DNA from: Micromonospora tarapacensis
Lineage (GTDB): Bacteria > Actinomycetota > Actinomycetes > Mycobacteriales > Micromonosporaceae
NCBI RefSeq assembly: GCF_019697375.1
Contig: NZ_JAHCDI010000004.1
Span: forward strand, 372,001-436,000
Direction: 5' to 3'
Length of the DNA: 64,000 nt
Shown here: piece after piece, positions 34,532 to 42,529 of the stretch
How the letters are laid out: every line of letters starts with the position of its first letter
How positions within the stretch are numbered: the first letter of the stretch is position 1
The notes under the pieces: model-generated
What the model saw: only the letters and a program-made list of their open reading frames with translations
Database searches by the model: none
Told to the model about the DNA's origin: nothing
Made by a program: the position numbers and the translations under genes

Positions 34532-36522
34532 GGTCCGCCGGCTGGGGCACCGGTTCGGCGGTCGTCGGTCCGGGCCCGTGCGGCTCCGGCTCGTGGAAGT
34601 CGGGTTCGGTCTCCTCTACCGGCCCCGGCTCGCCGTCAACGCCGCCGCCGGCGCCGTCAGCGTGGCCGCCGTCAGCGCCGTCAGCGCCGTCAGCGCCGTC
34701 AGCGCCGTCAGCGCCGTCAGCGGCGTCGGCGGCGGGCGGGTGGGTCGGGCGCTCCGGCAGCGCGGCGGCCAGCGCCAGCACCGAGCGCAACAGCGGCAGC
34801 ACGGTCAGCGCGTTCGCCCCCTCGCCGAGGTCGAGCCGCAGCTCCGCCAGCGGGGTCAGGCCGAGCACGTCGGCGGCCAGCTGCACGGCGGGTGCCCGCC
34901 GTGGTCGGCCAGCAGGCACCAGTGTCGGGCCTGCCCGGCCAGGTCCCGGCTGACCATCGCGGCGGCCACGCCGACGGGCCCGTCCAGCAGCACCGGGATC
35001 CGGCGGGCGGTCGCGCCGAGCAGGATGCCGGTGGCGATGGCGATGTCCCCGCCGGCCAGCTCGGTCAACACCGCCTTGGCGTCCCGGGAGGACCGCCGGG
35101 TGCGGTGCAGGGCGTCCCGGACCGCCGCGCAGCGGGCCATCCAGGCCACGTCGTCGATCTCGCCGCCGGTGGTGACCACCCGGGCGAGCACCGCCGGGGT
35201 TCGGCGCCGGCGGTCGCGGCCAGCACCGCGGCCACCGTGGCCTCGGTGCCCGCCCCGCACGCCGCCAGCACCAGCAGCTGCGTGCCGGCGTCCGCGGCCT
35301 CCTCGGCGAGCCGCCAGCCGTAGCGCAGGGCCGACTCCACCTGCTCCCCGCTGAGCGCCGGGCCATGCTCGATGGGTGCGGCGGCCGGGGCGTCCACCAC
35401 CTGGAGGCCCGCGCCGCTTCCGGCGGCCAACCGGGCGAGGACGCCCTGACCGGCACGGGCCTGGTCGGCCCGGCGGGTCGACTCGCCGGGCACCGTGCCG
35501 GCGGCGACGCCACCCGCGTGGTCGCCGCGCAGCAGCAGCACGCGCACCGACTGCCAGGATGCCGGGGTGGGCGTGCCCTGGGTGGCGGCGGCGAACGAGA
35601 CCACCTGCTCCAGCACGCCGAGACCGGTGCCCGGCACGTCCAGGGTGGCCAGCCGGTCCACCGCCTGCGGCCCGGCGTACTCGTCGGGCATGGGCAGCTC
35701 CATACCGGGCTGGATGAGCAGCCCGGTGGCGGCCACCGGCAGGACCATGGTGGGCGCGGCCCAGTCGGCGCCCGGGTCGACGGAGCCGGGTGCGGCGGAT
35801 ACCTCCGGAGCGGTCACCGGCGGCGACTCGGGCAGCGGGAGAACGCTGCCGGTGGCCGGCCCACCGGCCGGGCCGGCCTGCGCGGGCACGGTCGCCCCGG
35901 GTGGCCGGCGGCGGGCCGGGCCGGCGGGGTCAGCGGCCGGCGTGGGGCCGGCAGGGTTCGGCGTGGGCGTCGCGGCGACCGGCTTCAGCCGGCACGGCTG
36001 GCCGGCCACCACCAGGACCACCGCGTCGCAGGCGTCCGCGACGGCGCGGTTGACCGCGCCGAGCGCGTCGGTGAACGCCCGGCCCAGCGGCGTCGTCGGC
36101 ACCAGGGAGAGCCCGACCTCGGGGCTGACCAGCACCAGTCGCGCGGCGCAGGCCCGCACGGCCGCGGCCAGCTCGTCGACGGTGGCGGTGTCGTCCGCCG
36201 GCTGGTGGGCCGGGTCGAGCAGCACGGTCACCCAACCGCCGAGGTCGTCGACGAGCAGCGTCTCGTCCGGCCGGGCGGTGGCGATCACGTCGGCGAGCCG
36301 GCGCGGTTCGTCCGCGGTCTCCTCGGTGCTCCAGGTCGCCGGCCGGCGGGCCCGGTGCGCGGCGAGTCGGGCCGCCCACTCCGGGTCGTCCTCGCCCCCG
36401 GCGGCGGCCGTGGCCACATAACGGACCGTGGCGGCCTCGGCCAGCAGGGACTCGGCGAACTCCGACTTGCCGGACCGGGTTCCGCCGAGGACCAGAAGCG
36501 TGTTCCACCCGTCTAGGGACAT
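34521..36522 (-). CDS. Fused CobU-CobT for the B12 nucleotide loop, frameshifted as read
   Basis: About 667 residues when repaired. The N-terminal CobU domain has the P-loop GGTRSGKSEFAE (13-24) and acts as adenosylcobinamide kinase/guanylyltransferase. A Pro/Ala-rich linker (about 180-245) leads to a CobT domain that transfers phosphoribose from nicotinate mononucleotide to dimethylbenzimidazole, with the glycine-rich ACGAGTEATVAAVLA and ADHGGHPAVQLAADVLG segments. An acidic tail with Ala-Asp-Gly repeats ends the protein. Two breaks (GGGG at 35196-35199 and GGG at 34890-34892) are both repaired by one added base. The ATG at 36522 follows TAAGGT by seven bases. The fusion is known in some actinobacteria. 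Confidence 0.88.
34668..34721 (-). repeat. 9-bp tandem repeat in cobT tail
   Basis: Six exact units of GCCGTCAGC on the plus strand, coding for Ala-Asp-Gly repeats on the minus strand. They sit in the disordered acidic tail after the CobT domain, where copy number could change without harm. Confidence 0.85.
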
Positions 36523-36529
36523 GCTGCGT

Positions 36530-36535
36530 ACCTTA
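36530..36535 (-). promoter_or_regulatory. -10 element TAAGGT, leaderless cobU-cobT
   Basis: TAAGGT-N7-ATG on the minus strand. No cobalamin riboswitch is present in the 60 bp upstream. Confidence 0.5.
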
Positions 36536-36597
36536 CGTCCAGCGGGGCGGGCGGGGCACCGCAGGTGCGCCGCCCGGCACCCGCCGTCCGGAGCGGC

Positions 36598-36804
36598 TCA
36601 GCGCTGCTCGGGAGCCTGGTAGCGGTAGTCGTTCGGGTTGACGTCCGCCGGCTTCGGATCCTCCTGCCAGGCGCCCTCGCCGGGGCGCGCCACCAGGGCG
36701 TCGACCAGTTCCTGCCGGTCCATCTCCGGCGCACCGTCGATGCCGCCGCGCGTCGCGATGTCCCGCAGCTCCTCCGTGTCCATCTCGGGTATCGGTTTCG
36801 TCAT
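36598..36804 (-). CDS. Small Rho-N/SAP-like protein, 68 aa
   Basis: Starts with an ATG after a GGGAGG site. The sequence EMDTEELRDIATRGGIDGAPEMDRQELVDALVA has the two-helix pattern of the Rho termination factor N-terminal/SAP-like fold, followed by a short acidic tail ending YRYQAPEQR. Such small proteins are common in actinobacteria and are thought to bind nucleic acid, but none has a firm role. It stands alone between cobU-cobT and the divergent small gene at 36969. Confidence 0.7.
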   Translation of the reverse strand: MTKPIPEMDTEELRDIATRGGIDGAPEMDRQELVDALVARPGEGAWQEDPKPADVNPNDYRYQAPEQR

Positions 36805-36968
36805 CGCCGCCTCCCGTCCGAAGAGTCCGTCCACCGGGACATACCCCGACCGGCAACGGTCACTCGCACCCACGTCCGGCGGCCGTGGCCCGGCCGCCCG
36901 ACGTGCGGTGCGACTACGCTGGCGGGGGTCCGTCCCACGGGACATCAGCGGCGAGGGGAGACGCGCAC

Positions 36969-37169
36969 ATGGCGTGGAGCTGGCGGTACGAGGGCACGAA
37001 CGGCGAGTCGGTCGACGGGCCGGACGAGTCGTTCGGCAGCCAGGCGGACGCCGAGTCCTGGATCGGTCAGATCTGGCGGGAGCTCGCGGCCTCCGGCGTC
37101 ACCTCGGTCGCCCTCCTCGAGGACGACCGGGTGGATTACCGGATGAGCCTGCTGCCCGTGGCGGAGTGA
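36969..37169 (+). CDS. Small hypothetical protein, 66 aa
   Basis: An ATG with a GGGGAGA site begins AWSWRYEGTNGESVDGPDESFGSQADAESWIGQIWRELAA, a conserved-looking acidic protein pattern common in actinobacteria. No cysteine, membrane helix or catalytic motif is seen. Its TGA overlaps the ATG of the M50 peptidase gene by one base, so the two are translationally coupled. The function is unknown; the coupling suggests an accessory or regulatory part for the protease. Confidence 0.7.
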   Translation: MAWSWRYEGTNGESVDGPDESFGSQADAESWIGQIWRELAASGVTSVALLEDDRVDYRMSLLPVAE

Positions 37170-37960
37170 TGACACCAAGGGACGCCGAGCCGCTGCTGCT
37201 CGGGGTGCCTCGGGCCGCGTTCCGGCCCAGCCCGGTCTTCGGAGCCCTGGTCGCGCTGCTGGTGACCTGCGCCGTGCTGACCTGGCACGAGGTCGGCAAC
37301 GTCCGGCTCAACGTGTTCGGCTTCGTCGTCTCCGGCTGGCTGGTCTCGCTCTGCCTGCACGAGTACGCCCACGCCGTGGTCGCGTACCGCTCCGGTGACC
37401 GTGGCGTGGCCCACCGCGGCTACCTGACGCTCAACCCGCTGAAGTACAGCCACCCGCTGCTGTCCATCGCGTTGCCGGTGGCGGTGGTGCTGCTCGGCGG
37501 CATCGGGCTGCCGGGTGGCGCCGTCTGGGTGGACCGGCACGTGATCCCGGGTCGGCTGCGGCACAGCCTGGTCAGCCTGGCCGGCCCGGCCACCAACGTG
37601 CTGTTCGCGCTGGTGCTGGTGGCGGTGCTGCGGCTCGGCGCCCCGGGCGGCGGGCCGCTGGAGTTCTGGGCCGCCGTCGCGCTGCTCGCCTTCCTCCAGC
37701 TCACCGCCAGCCTGCTCAACCTGTTGCCGGTGCCCGGCCTCGACGGCGGCAACATGCTCCAGCCGTGGCTGAACCCGCAGTGGCGGCGGATGTACGACCT
37801 GTTCGCGCCGTACGGCTTCATCCTGCTCTTCGCGTTGCTGTGGAACCCGACGATCGGCGGCTGGTTCTTCGCCGCCGTCTTCGCGATCGGCGACGCCCTC
37901 GGCCTGCCCCCGTGGCTCTACGCCACGGGTCTCGAACTGGTCCGCTTCTGGCAGGGCTGA
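37169..37960 (+). CDS. Site-2 protease family membrane metallopeptidase (M50)
   Basis: 263 residues with about six hydrophobic segments. The zinc motif HEYAH (HExxH) is near residue 64 and the second metal-site segment LLPVPGLDGG is near residue 190, both inside membrane segments as in Rip1/SpoIVFB-type proteases. No PDZ domain is present. Such enzymes cut membrane-bound regulators within the bilayer; the substrate here is unknown. It begins with ATG coupled to the preceding 66-residue gene and ends before a strong hairpin terminator. Confidence 0.88.
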   Translation: MTPRDAEPLLLGVPRAAFRPSPVFGALVALLVTCAVLTWHEVGNVRLNVFGFVVSGWLVSLCLHEYAHAVVAYRSGDRGVAHRGYLTLNPLKYSHPLLSIALPVAVVLLGGIGLPGGAVWVDRHVIPGRLRHSLVSLAGPATNVLFALVLVAVLRLGAPGGGPLEFWAAVALLAFLQLTASLLNLLPVPGLDGGNMLQPWLNPQWRRMYDLFAPYGFILLFALLWNPTIGGWFFAAVFAIGDALGLPPWLYATGLELVRFWQG

Positions 37961-37995
37961 CCGGCCCGTCCGCCGGTCGACCGGTGCCACCCGAG

Positions 37996-38028
37996 CGCCC
38001 GGCCGGTGCACGCCGCACCGGCCGGGCG
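37996..38028. terminator. Strong hairpin between convergent genes
   Basis: A 14-bp perfect stem (37996-38009 with 38015-38028) and a 5-base loop, 35 bp past the peptidase stop and 7 bp before the end of the convergent reductase gene. It should stop transcription from both sides. Confidence 0.8.
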
Positions 38029-38035
38029 TGGTGGG

Positions 38036-39034
38036 TCAGGGCCGTTCGGCCGGGGACTCGGTACGCGCGGGATCGCGCTCGGCCACCGGGTCGACGATCT
38101 CGTCGATCGCCTTGAGCAGGCCGGCGTCGAGCTTGACGCCGGCCGCCTTGACGTTGTCGTGGACCTGCTCGGGGCGGGACGCCCCGATGATGGCCGAGGA
38201 CACGTTGGGGTTCTGTAGCACCCAGGCGATGGCCAGCTGGGCCATGCTCAGCCCGGCCTGGTCGGCCAGCGGTCGCAACTGCTGCACCCGGGTCAGCACG
38301 TCGTCGGTCAGCCACTTGGCGATGAAGCCCGCCCCGGACTTCTCGTCGGTGGCCCGGGACCCGGCCGGCGGCGGCTGGCCGGGAAGGTACTTGCCGGAGA
38401 GCACGCCCTGCGCCATCGGCGACCAGACGATCTGGCCGATGCCCAGCTCCTCGCTGGTGGGGATCACCTCGGTCTCGATGACCCGCCAGAGCATGGAGTA
38501 CTGCGGCTGGCTGGAGACCAGCGGGATGCGCAGCTCCCGGGCGAGGGCGTGGGCCTCGCGCAGCTGCGACGCCTTCCACTCCGAGACGCCGATGTAGTGC
38601 GCCTTGCCGGAGTGCACGACGTCGGCGAAGGCCTCCATCGTCTCCTCCAGCGGAGTGCTGTAGTCGTACCGGTGGGCCTGGTAGAGGTCCACGTAGTCGG
38701 TCCGCAGCCGGCGCAGCGAGCCGTCGATCGACTCCATGATGTGCTTGCGGGACAGGCCCCGGTCGTTGCGTCCCGGGCCGGTGGGCCAGTACACCTTGGT
38801 GAAGATCTCCAGACCCTCGCGCCGCTCCTGCTCCAGCGCCCGGCCGAGGACGTCCTCGGCGCGGGTGCCGGCGTAGACGTCGGCGGTGTCGAAGGTGGTG
38901 ATGCCTGCGTCGAGGGCGGCTCGGACGCAGGCGAACGCCGCATCCTCCTCGACCTGCGAGCCGTGGGTGATCCAGTTGCCGTACGAGATCTCACTGACCA
39001 TCAGGCCGGAGCGGCCCAGGTGTCGGAATTCCAT
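38036..39034 (-). CDS. Aldo/keto reductase, potassium-channel beta-subunit-like
   Basis: 332 residues of the AKR TIM-barrel family: the start MEFRHLGRSGLMVSEISYGNW, the catalytic Asp/Tyr in TFDTADVYAG (near 50), a catalytic Lys in EIFTKVYW and a His in YQAHRYDYS. The NADPH-binding C-terminus IIGASRPEQVHDN is complete. Closest by pattern to the AKR6/YghZ-like reductases that reduce toxic aldehydes. The ATG at 39034 follows TAGGGT by six bases. It is an isolated gene; a TetR gene lies 85 bp upstream on the same strand. Confidence 0.92.
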   Translation of the reverse strand: MEFRHLGRSGLMVSEISYGNWITHGSQVEEDAAFACVRAALDAGITTFDTADVYAGTRAEDVLGRALEQERREGLEIFTKVYWPTGPGRNDRGLSRKHIMESIDGSLRRLRTDYVDLYQAHRYDYSTPLEETMEAFADVVHSGKAHYIGVSEWKASQLREAHALARELRIPLVSSQPQYSMLWRVIETEVIPTSEELGIGQIVWSPMAQGVLSGKYLPGQPPPAGSRATDEKSGAGFIAKWLTDDVLTRVQQLRPLADQAGLSMAQLAIAWVLQNPNVSSAIIGASRPEQVHDNVKAAGVKLDAGLLKAIDEIVDPVAERDPARTESPAERP

Positions 39035-39040
39035 CTCTCG

Positions 39041-39046
39041 ACCCTA
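39041..39046 (-). promoter_or_regulatory. -10 element TAGGGT, leaderless aldo/keto reductase
   Basis: TAGGGT-N6-ATG on the minus strand. Confidence 0.5.
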
Positions 39047-39119
39047 GCCCGCCGCCGACCGGCGGCGGCGACCACGACCACTGCGGTGCAGATCGCGACC
39101 GCTGCGGCACGGCAGGTGA

Positions 39120-39776
39120 TCAGTCCGGCAGCAGGGCGTGCCGCATGCTCCGGGCCAGCCAATCCCGGTAGGTCCGCTCGTCCCAGCCGGCCCCGTGCAC
39201 CAGGGCGCCGTAGTGCGCCGGGTCGTTGTGGAACCACACCTCGTCGACGGCGCGCTCCACGTCGGACCCCGCGCGCAGCGGCCCGAGGGCGGCCAGCCGG
39301 TCGACCACCGTCCGGGCGCCGATGCGCCGGTTGCGCAGCAGCGTCTGCCACACCTCGGCGGTCTCGGGTGACCCGTCGGCGGCCCGCCGTACCGTCTCGA
39401 ACACGCGCGCGGTCCGGGCGCCGATCAGCGTGCAGACGTCGGCGTACGCGTCGAGCACCGCACCCTGGCTCTCGGCCTCCCAGACCGGCCGGTACCAGGG
39501 CCGTTGGGCGACCGGAATCGGTTCGTCGTCACCGGCCAGTGCCTCGTCGAGCACCTGGCGCAGCAGCGCCGCCTTCGAACCGAAGGCGGCGAAGACGGTG
39601 GGCCGGGCCACGCCGGCCGCGGCGGCGACGTCGGCCAACGAGGTGGCGGTGTAACCCCGGGCGACGAACAGCTCGGTCGCCGCGACGACCACCGCCTGGC
39701 GGGTACGCCGGGCGCTCTCCGCGCGGACCCGGGAGTGGTACGGCCGGGTCGGCTTTTCGTCCTTGACTTCACCCAT
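39120..39776 (-). CDS. TetR family regulator
   Basis: 218 residues with the TetR DNA-binding domain (YTATSLADVAAAAGVARPTVFAAFGSK) after a basic leader. It is divergent from the broken cupin gene; the 108 bp between them are unusually A/T-rich for this genome and carry a perfect ACTAT-N3-ATAGT dyad. A TAGTAT -10-like element lies nine bases before the ATG. It may have controlled the cupin gene, now damaged, or itself only. The ligand is unknown. Confidence 0.87.
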   Translation of the reverse strand: MGEVKDEKPTRPYHSRVRAESARRTRQAVVVAATELFVARGYTATSLADVAAAAGVARPTVFAAFGSKAALLRQVLDEALAGDDEPIPVAQRPWYRPVWEAESQGAVLDAYADVCTLIGARTARVFETVRRAADGSPETAEVWQTLLRNRRIGARTVVDRLAALGPLRAGSDVERAVDEVWFHNDPAHYGALVHGAGWDERTYRDWLARSMRHALLPD

Positions 39777-39832
39777 GACGCAGTCATACTAACAACGCAT
39801 TCACTAGACAACGGGCTATCGATTAGCAACTG

Positions 39833-39845
39833 ACTATCCAATAGT
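39833..39845. promoter_or_regulatory. Dyad ACTAT-N3-ATAGT in TetR/cupin gap
   Basis: A short perfect inverted repeat in an A/T-rich stretch (39777-39860) between divergent genes. It could be the TetR operator or part of a promoter; too short to be sure. Confidence 0.35.
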
Positions 39846-39884
39846 TCCGTGTGTGCCGAAGTGGCACCGACCCTGGGGAGGTCC

Positions 39885-40209
39885 GTGTCGATCCGTCCGC
39901 ACCTGCTCCGCCGCGACGAGGGCGAGGCGTACTGGTTCACCGGCAACCTGGTCACCGTCAAGGCCGCCGCCGGCCAGACCCGCGGGCAGCTGACCGTGGT
40001 CGAGTTCGTCAACCCGCCCGGCTTCGCGCCGCCGCTGCACCGGCACGAGTTGGAGGACGAGATGTTCTACGTGCTCTCCGGCTCCGCGGTGTTCCACTGC
40101 GCGGGCGAGGAACGGGAGGCCGGACCCGGCGCCGGTCGACCCGGCCGCGCTGGGCCATGCCGCGGCCCGGCACGGCATCGAGCTGCTCGGACCGCCGCCC
40201 GGCCACTGA
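39885..40209 (+). pseudogene. Cupin-domain gene with internal deletion
   Basis: The GTG at 39885 has a GGGGAG site. The first 85 residues are a good cupin start (FAPPLHRHELEDEMFYVLSGSAVFHCAGEER, with the metal-binding His pair and Glu). The frame then turns into Arg/Gly-rich nonsense and runs on into the next gene. A matching cupin C-terminus (VDPAALGHAAARHGIELLG, stop at 40207-40209) is present in another frame. The second half of the barrel, perhaps 40-60 residues, is missing, so this is a real deletion, not a single-base error. The product cannot fold as a full cupin. Confidence 0.65.
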
Positions 40210-40241
40210 CCGATCCGATCCTCACCTGGGAGACGACCATC

Positions 40242-40778
40242 ATGATCCTGTTTCGCACCACCGGTTCCCGGCGGCGTCCCGCCGGCGCGGCCTGGCCGAC
40301 GGTGACCGTCGTGGCCATCACCCTCGCCGGCTCGGCCGCCTGCTCGGCCGAGCCGGCCACCCCGACCGGCCCGGACCAGGCCGCCTCCGCCTCCGCCGCG
40401 GCGCGGTCGGACGACGGCGCCGAGAAGATCGACGGCTGCACGCTGCTGACCGACGCCGAGGTCACCGAGATCATCGGAGACAACCCCGGCGGGGTGCCCG
40501 GCTCCGCCGGCTGCACCTGGGAGAACCCGGACACCTACCACTCGGTGACCCTGCACATCGGGATTCCCGGCACCGCGGTCGACGGGCAGCTGCCGCCCGC
40601 CGATCCGATCCTCGGCGAGCCCGAGGAGGGCCCCGACGGGATGCGGTTCTCCACCGGCGAGGTCGAGTTCGCCGGCGGCGACCGGTACTGCACGCTGCGG
40701 GTGGTCACCAGCGTCGTCGACGACAGCGACCGACCCACGATGATCCGGCTCGCCGGACTGGTCCGTGACCGGCTCTGA
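40242..40778 (+). CDS. DUF3558-like lipoprotein
   Basis: 178 residues with a long basic N-terminus, a hydrophobic stretch and a lipobox LAGSAAC, so it is likely lipid-anchored outside the membrane. The mature part begins with an Ala/Ser-rich spacer and has the DUF3558 pattern CTLLTDAEVTEIIGD and AGCTWEN, with two cysteines that may pair. The family is of unknown function and common in actinobacteria. The ATG at 40242 has GGGAG nine bases upstream. The preceding broken cupin frame reads through into this gene without a stop, which is accidental. Confidence 0.7.
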   Translation: MILFRTTGSRRRPAGAAWPTVTVVAITLAGSAACSAEPATPTGPDQAASASAAARSDDGAEKIDGCTLLTDAEVTEIIGDNPGGVPGSAGCTWENPDTYHSVTLHIGIPGTAVDGQLPPADPILGEPEEGPDGMRFSTGEVEFAGGDRYCTLRVVTSVVDDSDRPTMIRLAGLVRDRL

Positions 40779-40814
40779 GCCCCTGACCACCGGCCGCCCG
40801 GCGGCGGTCCGACT

Positions 40815-40870
40815 CGGCCGGCGTGACCGGCCTGCGCTGACCCGGCCGGCGTGACCGGCCTCTGCTGACC
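40815..40870 (+). repeat. 28-bp direct repeat, two hairpins
   Basis: Copies at 40815-40842 and 40843-40870 differ at about two positions. Each contains GGCCGG-CGTGA-CCGGCC, a 6-bp stem, so the pair may terminate the DUF3558 transcript before the next gene. Confidence 0.6.
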
Positions 40871-40909
40871 CGGCCCGGGGGCCGTGGCCGAACGCGACGA
40901 GGTGGACAG

Positions 40910-42475
40910 ATGCGCAGACCACTGGTGGCCGGGCTGCTCGTGGTGCTGGTCACGGTGACCGGCTGCACCCGGGGTGGAGCCGACCGGGACGGCCCGGTAC
41001 AGCAGGTGGCGGGCGAGCGGCTGACCGAGGGCGAGTTCCGCTACGGCCAGGCGCCCCGCCCGCATCCGAAGGTCACGTACCAGCCGGACGTCGTCCTGAT
41101 CGGGGCCGGCGCGGAGGCGGTCCGGTCGGTCACCGTGGACGGGCTGACCTGGACGTTGGACGCCGCCGCCGGTGGCGTGTCGGACCTGGGACCAGGCAAG
41201 GTCATGTTCGTCACCTCGCGCGGGGTGGGCCGGGTGGTGGAGGTGCACGACGAGGGGGACACCCGGAGGGTGACCATCGCGCCGGTCGAACTCACCGACG
41301 TGATCCGTGACGGTGAGTTCGCCAGCGACGAGCCGGTGCCGATCGACGAGCCCATCGCCTACAGCGCCGAGGGCGCGCTCTGGACCGACCACGACGCCGT
41401 CACCGCGGCGTCGCCACCCTCGCCCGGAGTACGCCCGGCGGCGTTCGGCGGCACGCCCGGCGCCCTGGTGCGCCCCGCCGCCGGTGCTGCGGGTGCCGGC
41501 CGGCACCGGCCCGCCGTGCCGGCCGCCCGCCGGGCACCCGCGCCGCCGGAACCGGAACGGGTCGACATGCCCCGACCCTCCGTCGGGTCCCGGGGCGTGA
41601 CCGCGAACGGCTTCACCACCACCCCGCGGTGCTGCCGGGACGGCGTCGGCGCGGACATCAGCTACGACGACGGGGAGATCCGCTTCGTCGCCAGCGCCAT
41701 GCTGGCCATGCGGAGCCCCTCGGCGCGGTTCCACCTGGCCATCTCCGGCGGCCGGGTGCGGGTGGCCGAGTTGCAGGTCCACGGTGGCGGTGGCCTCAGC
41801 GTCAGCATCAAGGGGGCCAGCAGGGTCGGCACCGACCGGCAACTGGACCGGCGCTTCACCATCCCGGTCGACTTCACCGTGCCGGTCGGGCTCGTCCTCG
41901 GGATTCCGTTCACCCTGAGCGTCACCCAGGAGCTTGTCGTCCGGACCGCCTTCAGCGCCAGGGACGGCAACCTCAGCGCCTCCGGCGCGTACGACCTGCG
42001 GGGTGTGCTCGGCTTCGGCTACCGCGACGGCGGATGGGGGGTGCACCGGCCGGAAGGCCCCTTCATGCGGTCGAGCCTGCTCGACTCGGTGAAGGGGATC
42101 TCGGTCGGTGCCAACGGAGCGGTGCTGGCCTACAAGGCGACGTTCACCCTCGGCATCGGTGCCTTCGGCTTCAAGGCGGGGCTGCACCTCGGGTTCACCG
42201 TCTCCACCGGAGTGGCCCGCGGTTCGGCCCTGGCCCAGTTCTTCCCGCTCGCGCCGGGCACCCGCGGCATCGACTGCCGCGGCGCCAGCCTGTCGATCGA
42301 CCTGACGTACTCCGTGGGTTACGTCATCCCGGAGCCGGTGGTGAAGGTCGTCAACTTCTTCCTGCGGATCTTCCAGGCGAGACCCATCACCAGCTCGGGC
42401 GGCATCCCGAACCCGCCGGGCCGGGTGCACGTCTTCGACCGGAAGCAGTACGACCCGCCGGGTTGCGTGGCCTGA
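40910..42475 (+). CDS. Large hypothetical lipoprotein
   Basis: 521 residues. A short signal ends in the lipobox VTGC near residue 20. Residues 30-150 form a beta-rich domain (QPDVVLIGAGAEAVRSVTVDGLTWTLD). A Pro/Ala-rich linker follows, then a domain of about 280 residues rich in beta-strand patterns and Gly, with paired cysteines in TTPRCCRDG and in GIDCRGAS. No enzyme motif is recognised. It is probably anchored on the outer side of the membrane. The gene stands alone and is convergent with the WG-repeat gene. Confidence 0.65.
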   Translation: MRRPLVAGLLVVLVTVTGCTRGGADRDGPVQQVAGERLTEGEFRYGQAPRPHPKVTYQPDVVLIGAGAEAVRSVTVDGLTWTLDAAAGGVSDLGPGKVMFVTSRGVGRVVEVHDEGDTRRVTIAPVELTDVIRDGEFASDEPVPIDEPIAYSAEGALWTDHDAVTAASPPSPGVRPAAFGGTPGALVRPAAGAAGAGRHRPAVPAARRAPAPPEPERVDMPRPSVGSRGVTANGFTTTPRCCRDGVGADISYDDGEIRFVASAMLAMRSPSARFHLAISGGRVRVAELQVHGGGGLSVSIKGASRVGTDRQLDRRFTIPVDFTVPVGLVLGIPFTLSVTQELVVRTAFSARDGNLSASGAYDLRGVLGFGYRDGGWGVHRPEGPFMRSSLLDSVKGISVGANGAVLAYKATFTLGIGAFGFKAGLHLGFTVSTGVARGSALAQFFPLAPGTRGIDCRGASLSIDLTYSVGYVIPEPVVKVVNFFLRIFQARPITSSGGIPNPPGRVHVFDRKQYDPPGCVA

Positions 42476-42529
42476 CCGCCAGGGCACGCCGGGTGGGCCG
42501 ACCGTCGGAGCCGCCGGACGCTGACCGAC

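Noticed and set aside
39849..40778. A single 309-residue cupin-lipoprotein fusion
   Set aside because: The middle is Arg/Gly nonsense, the cupin C-terminus is in another frame, and the lipoprotein has its own start, ribosome site and signal.
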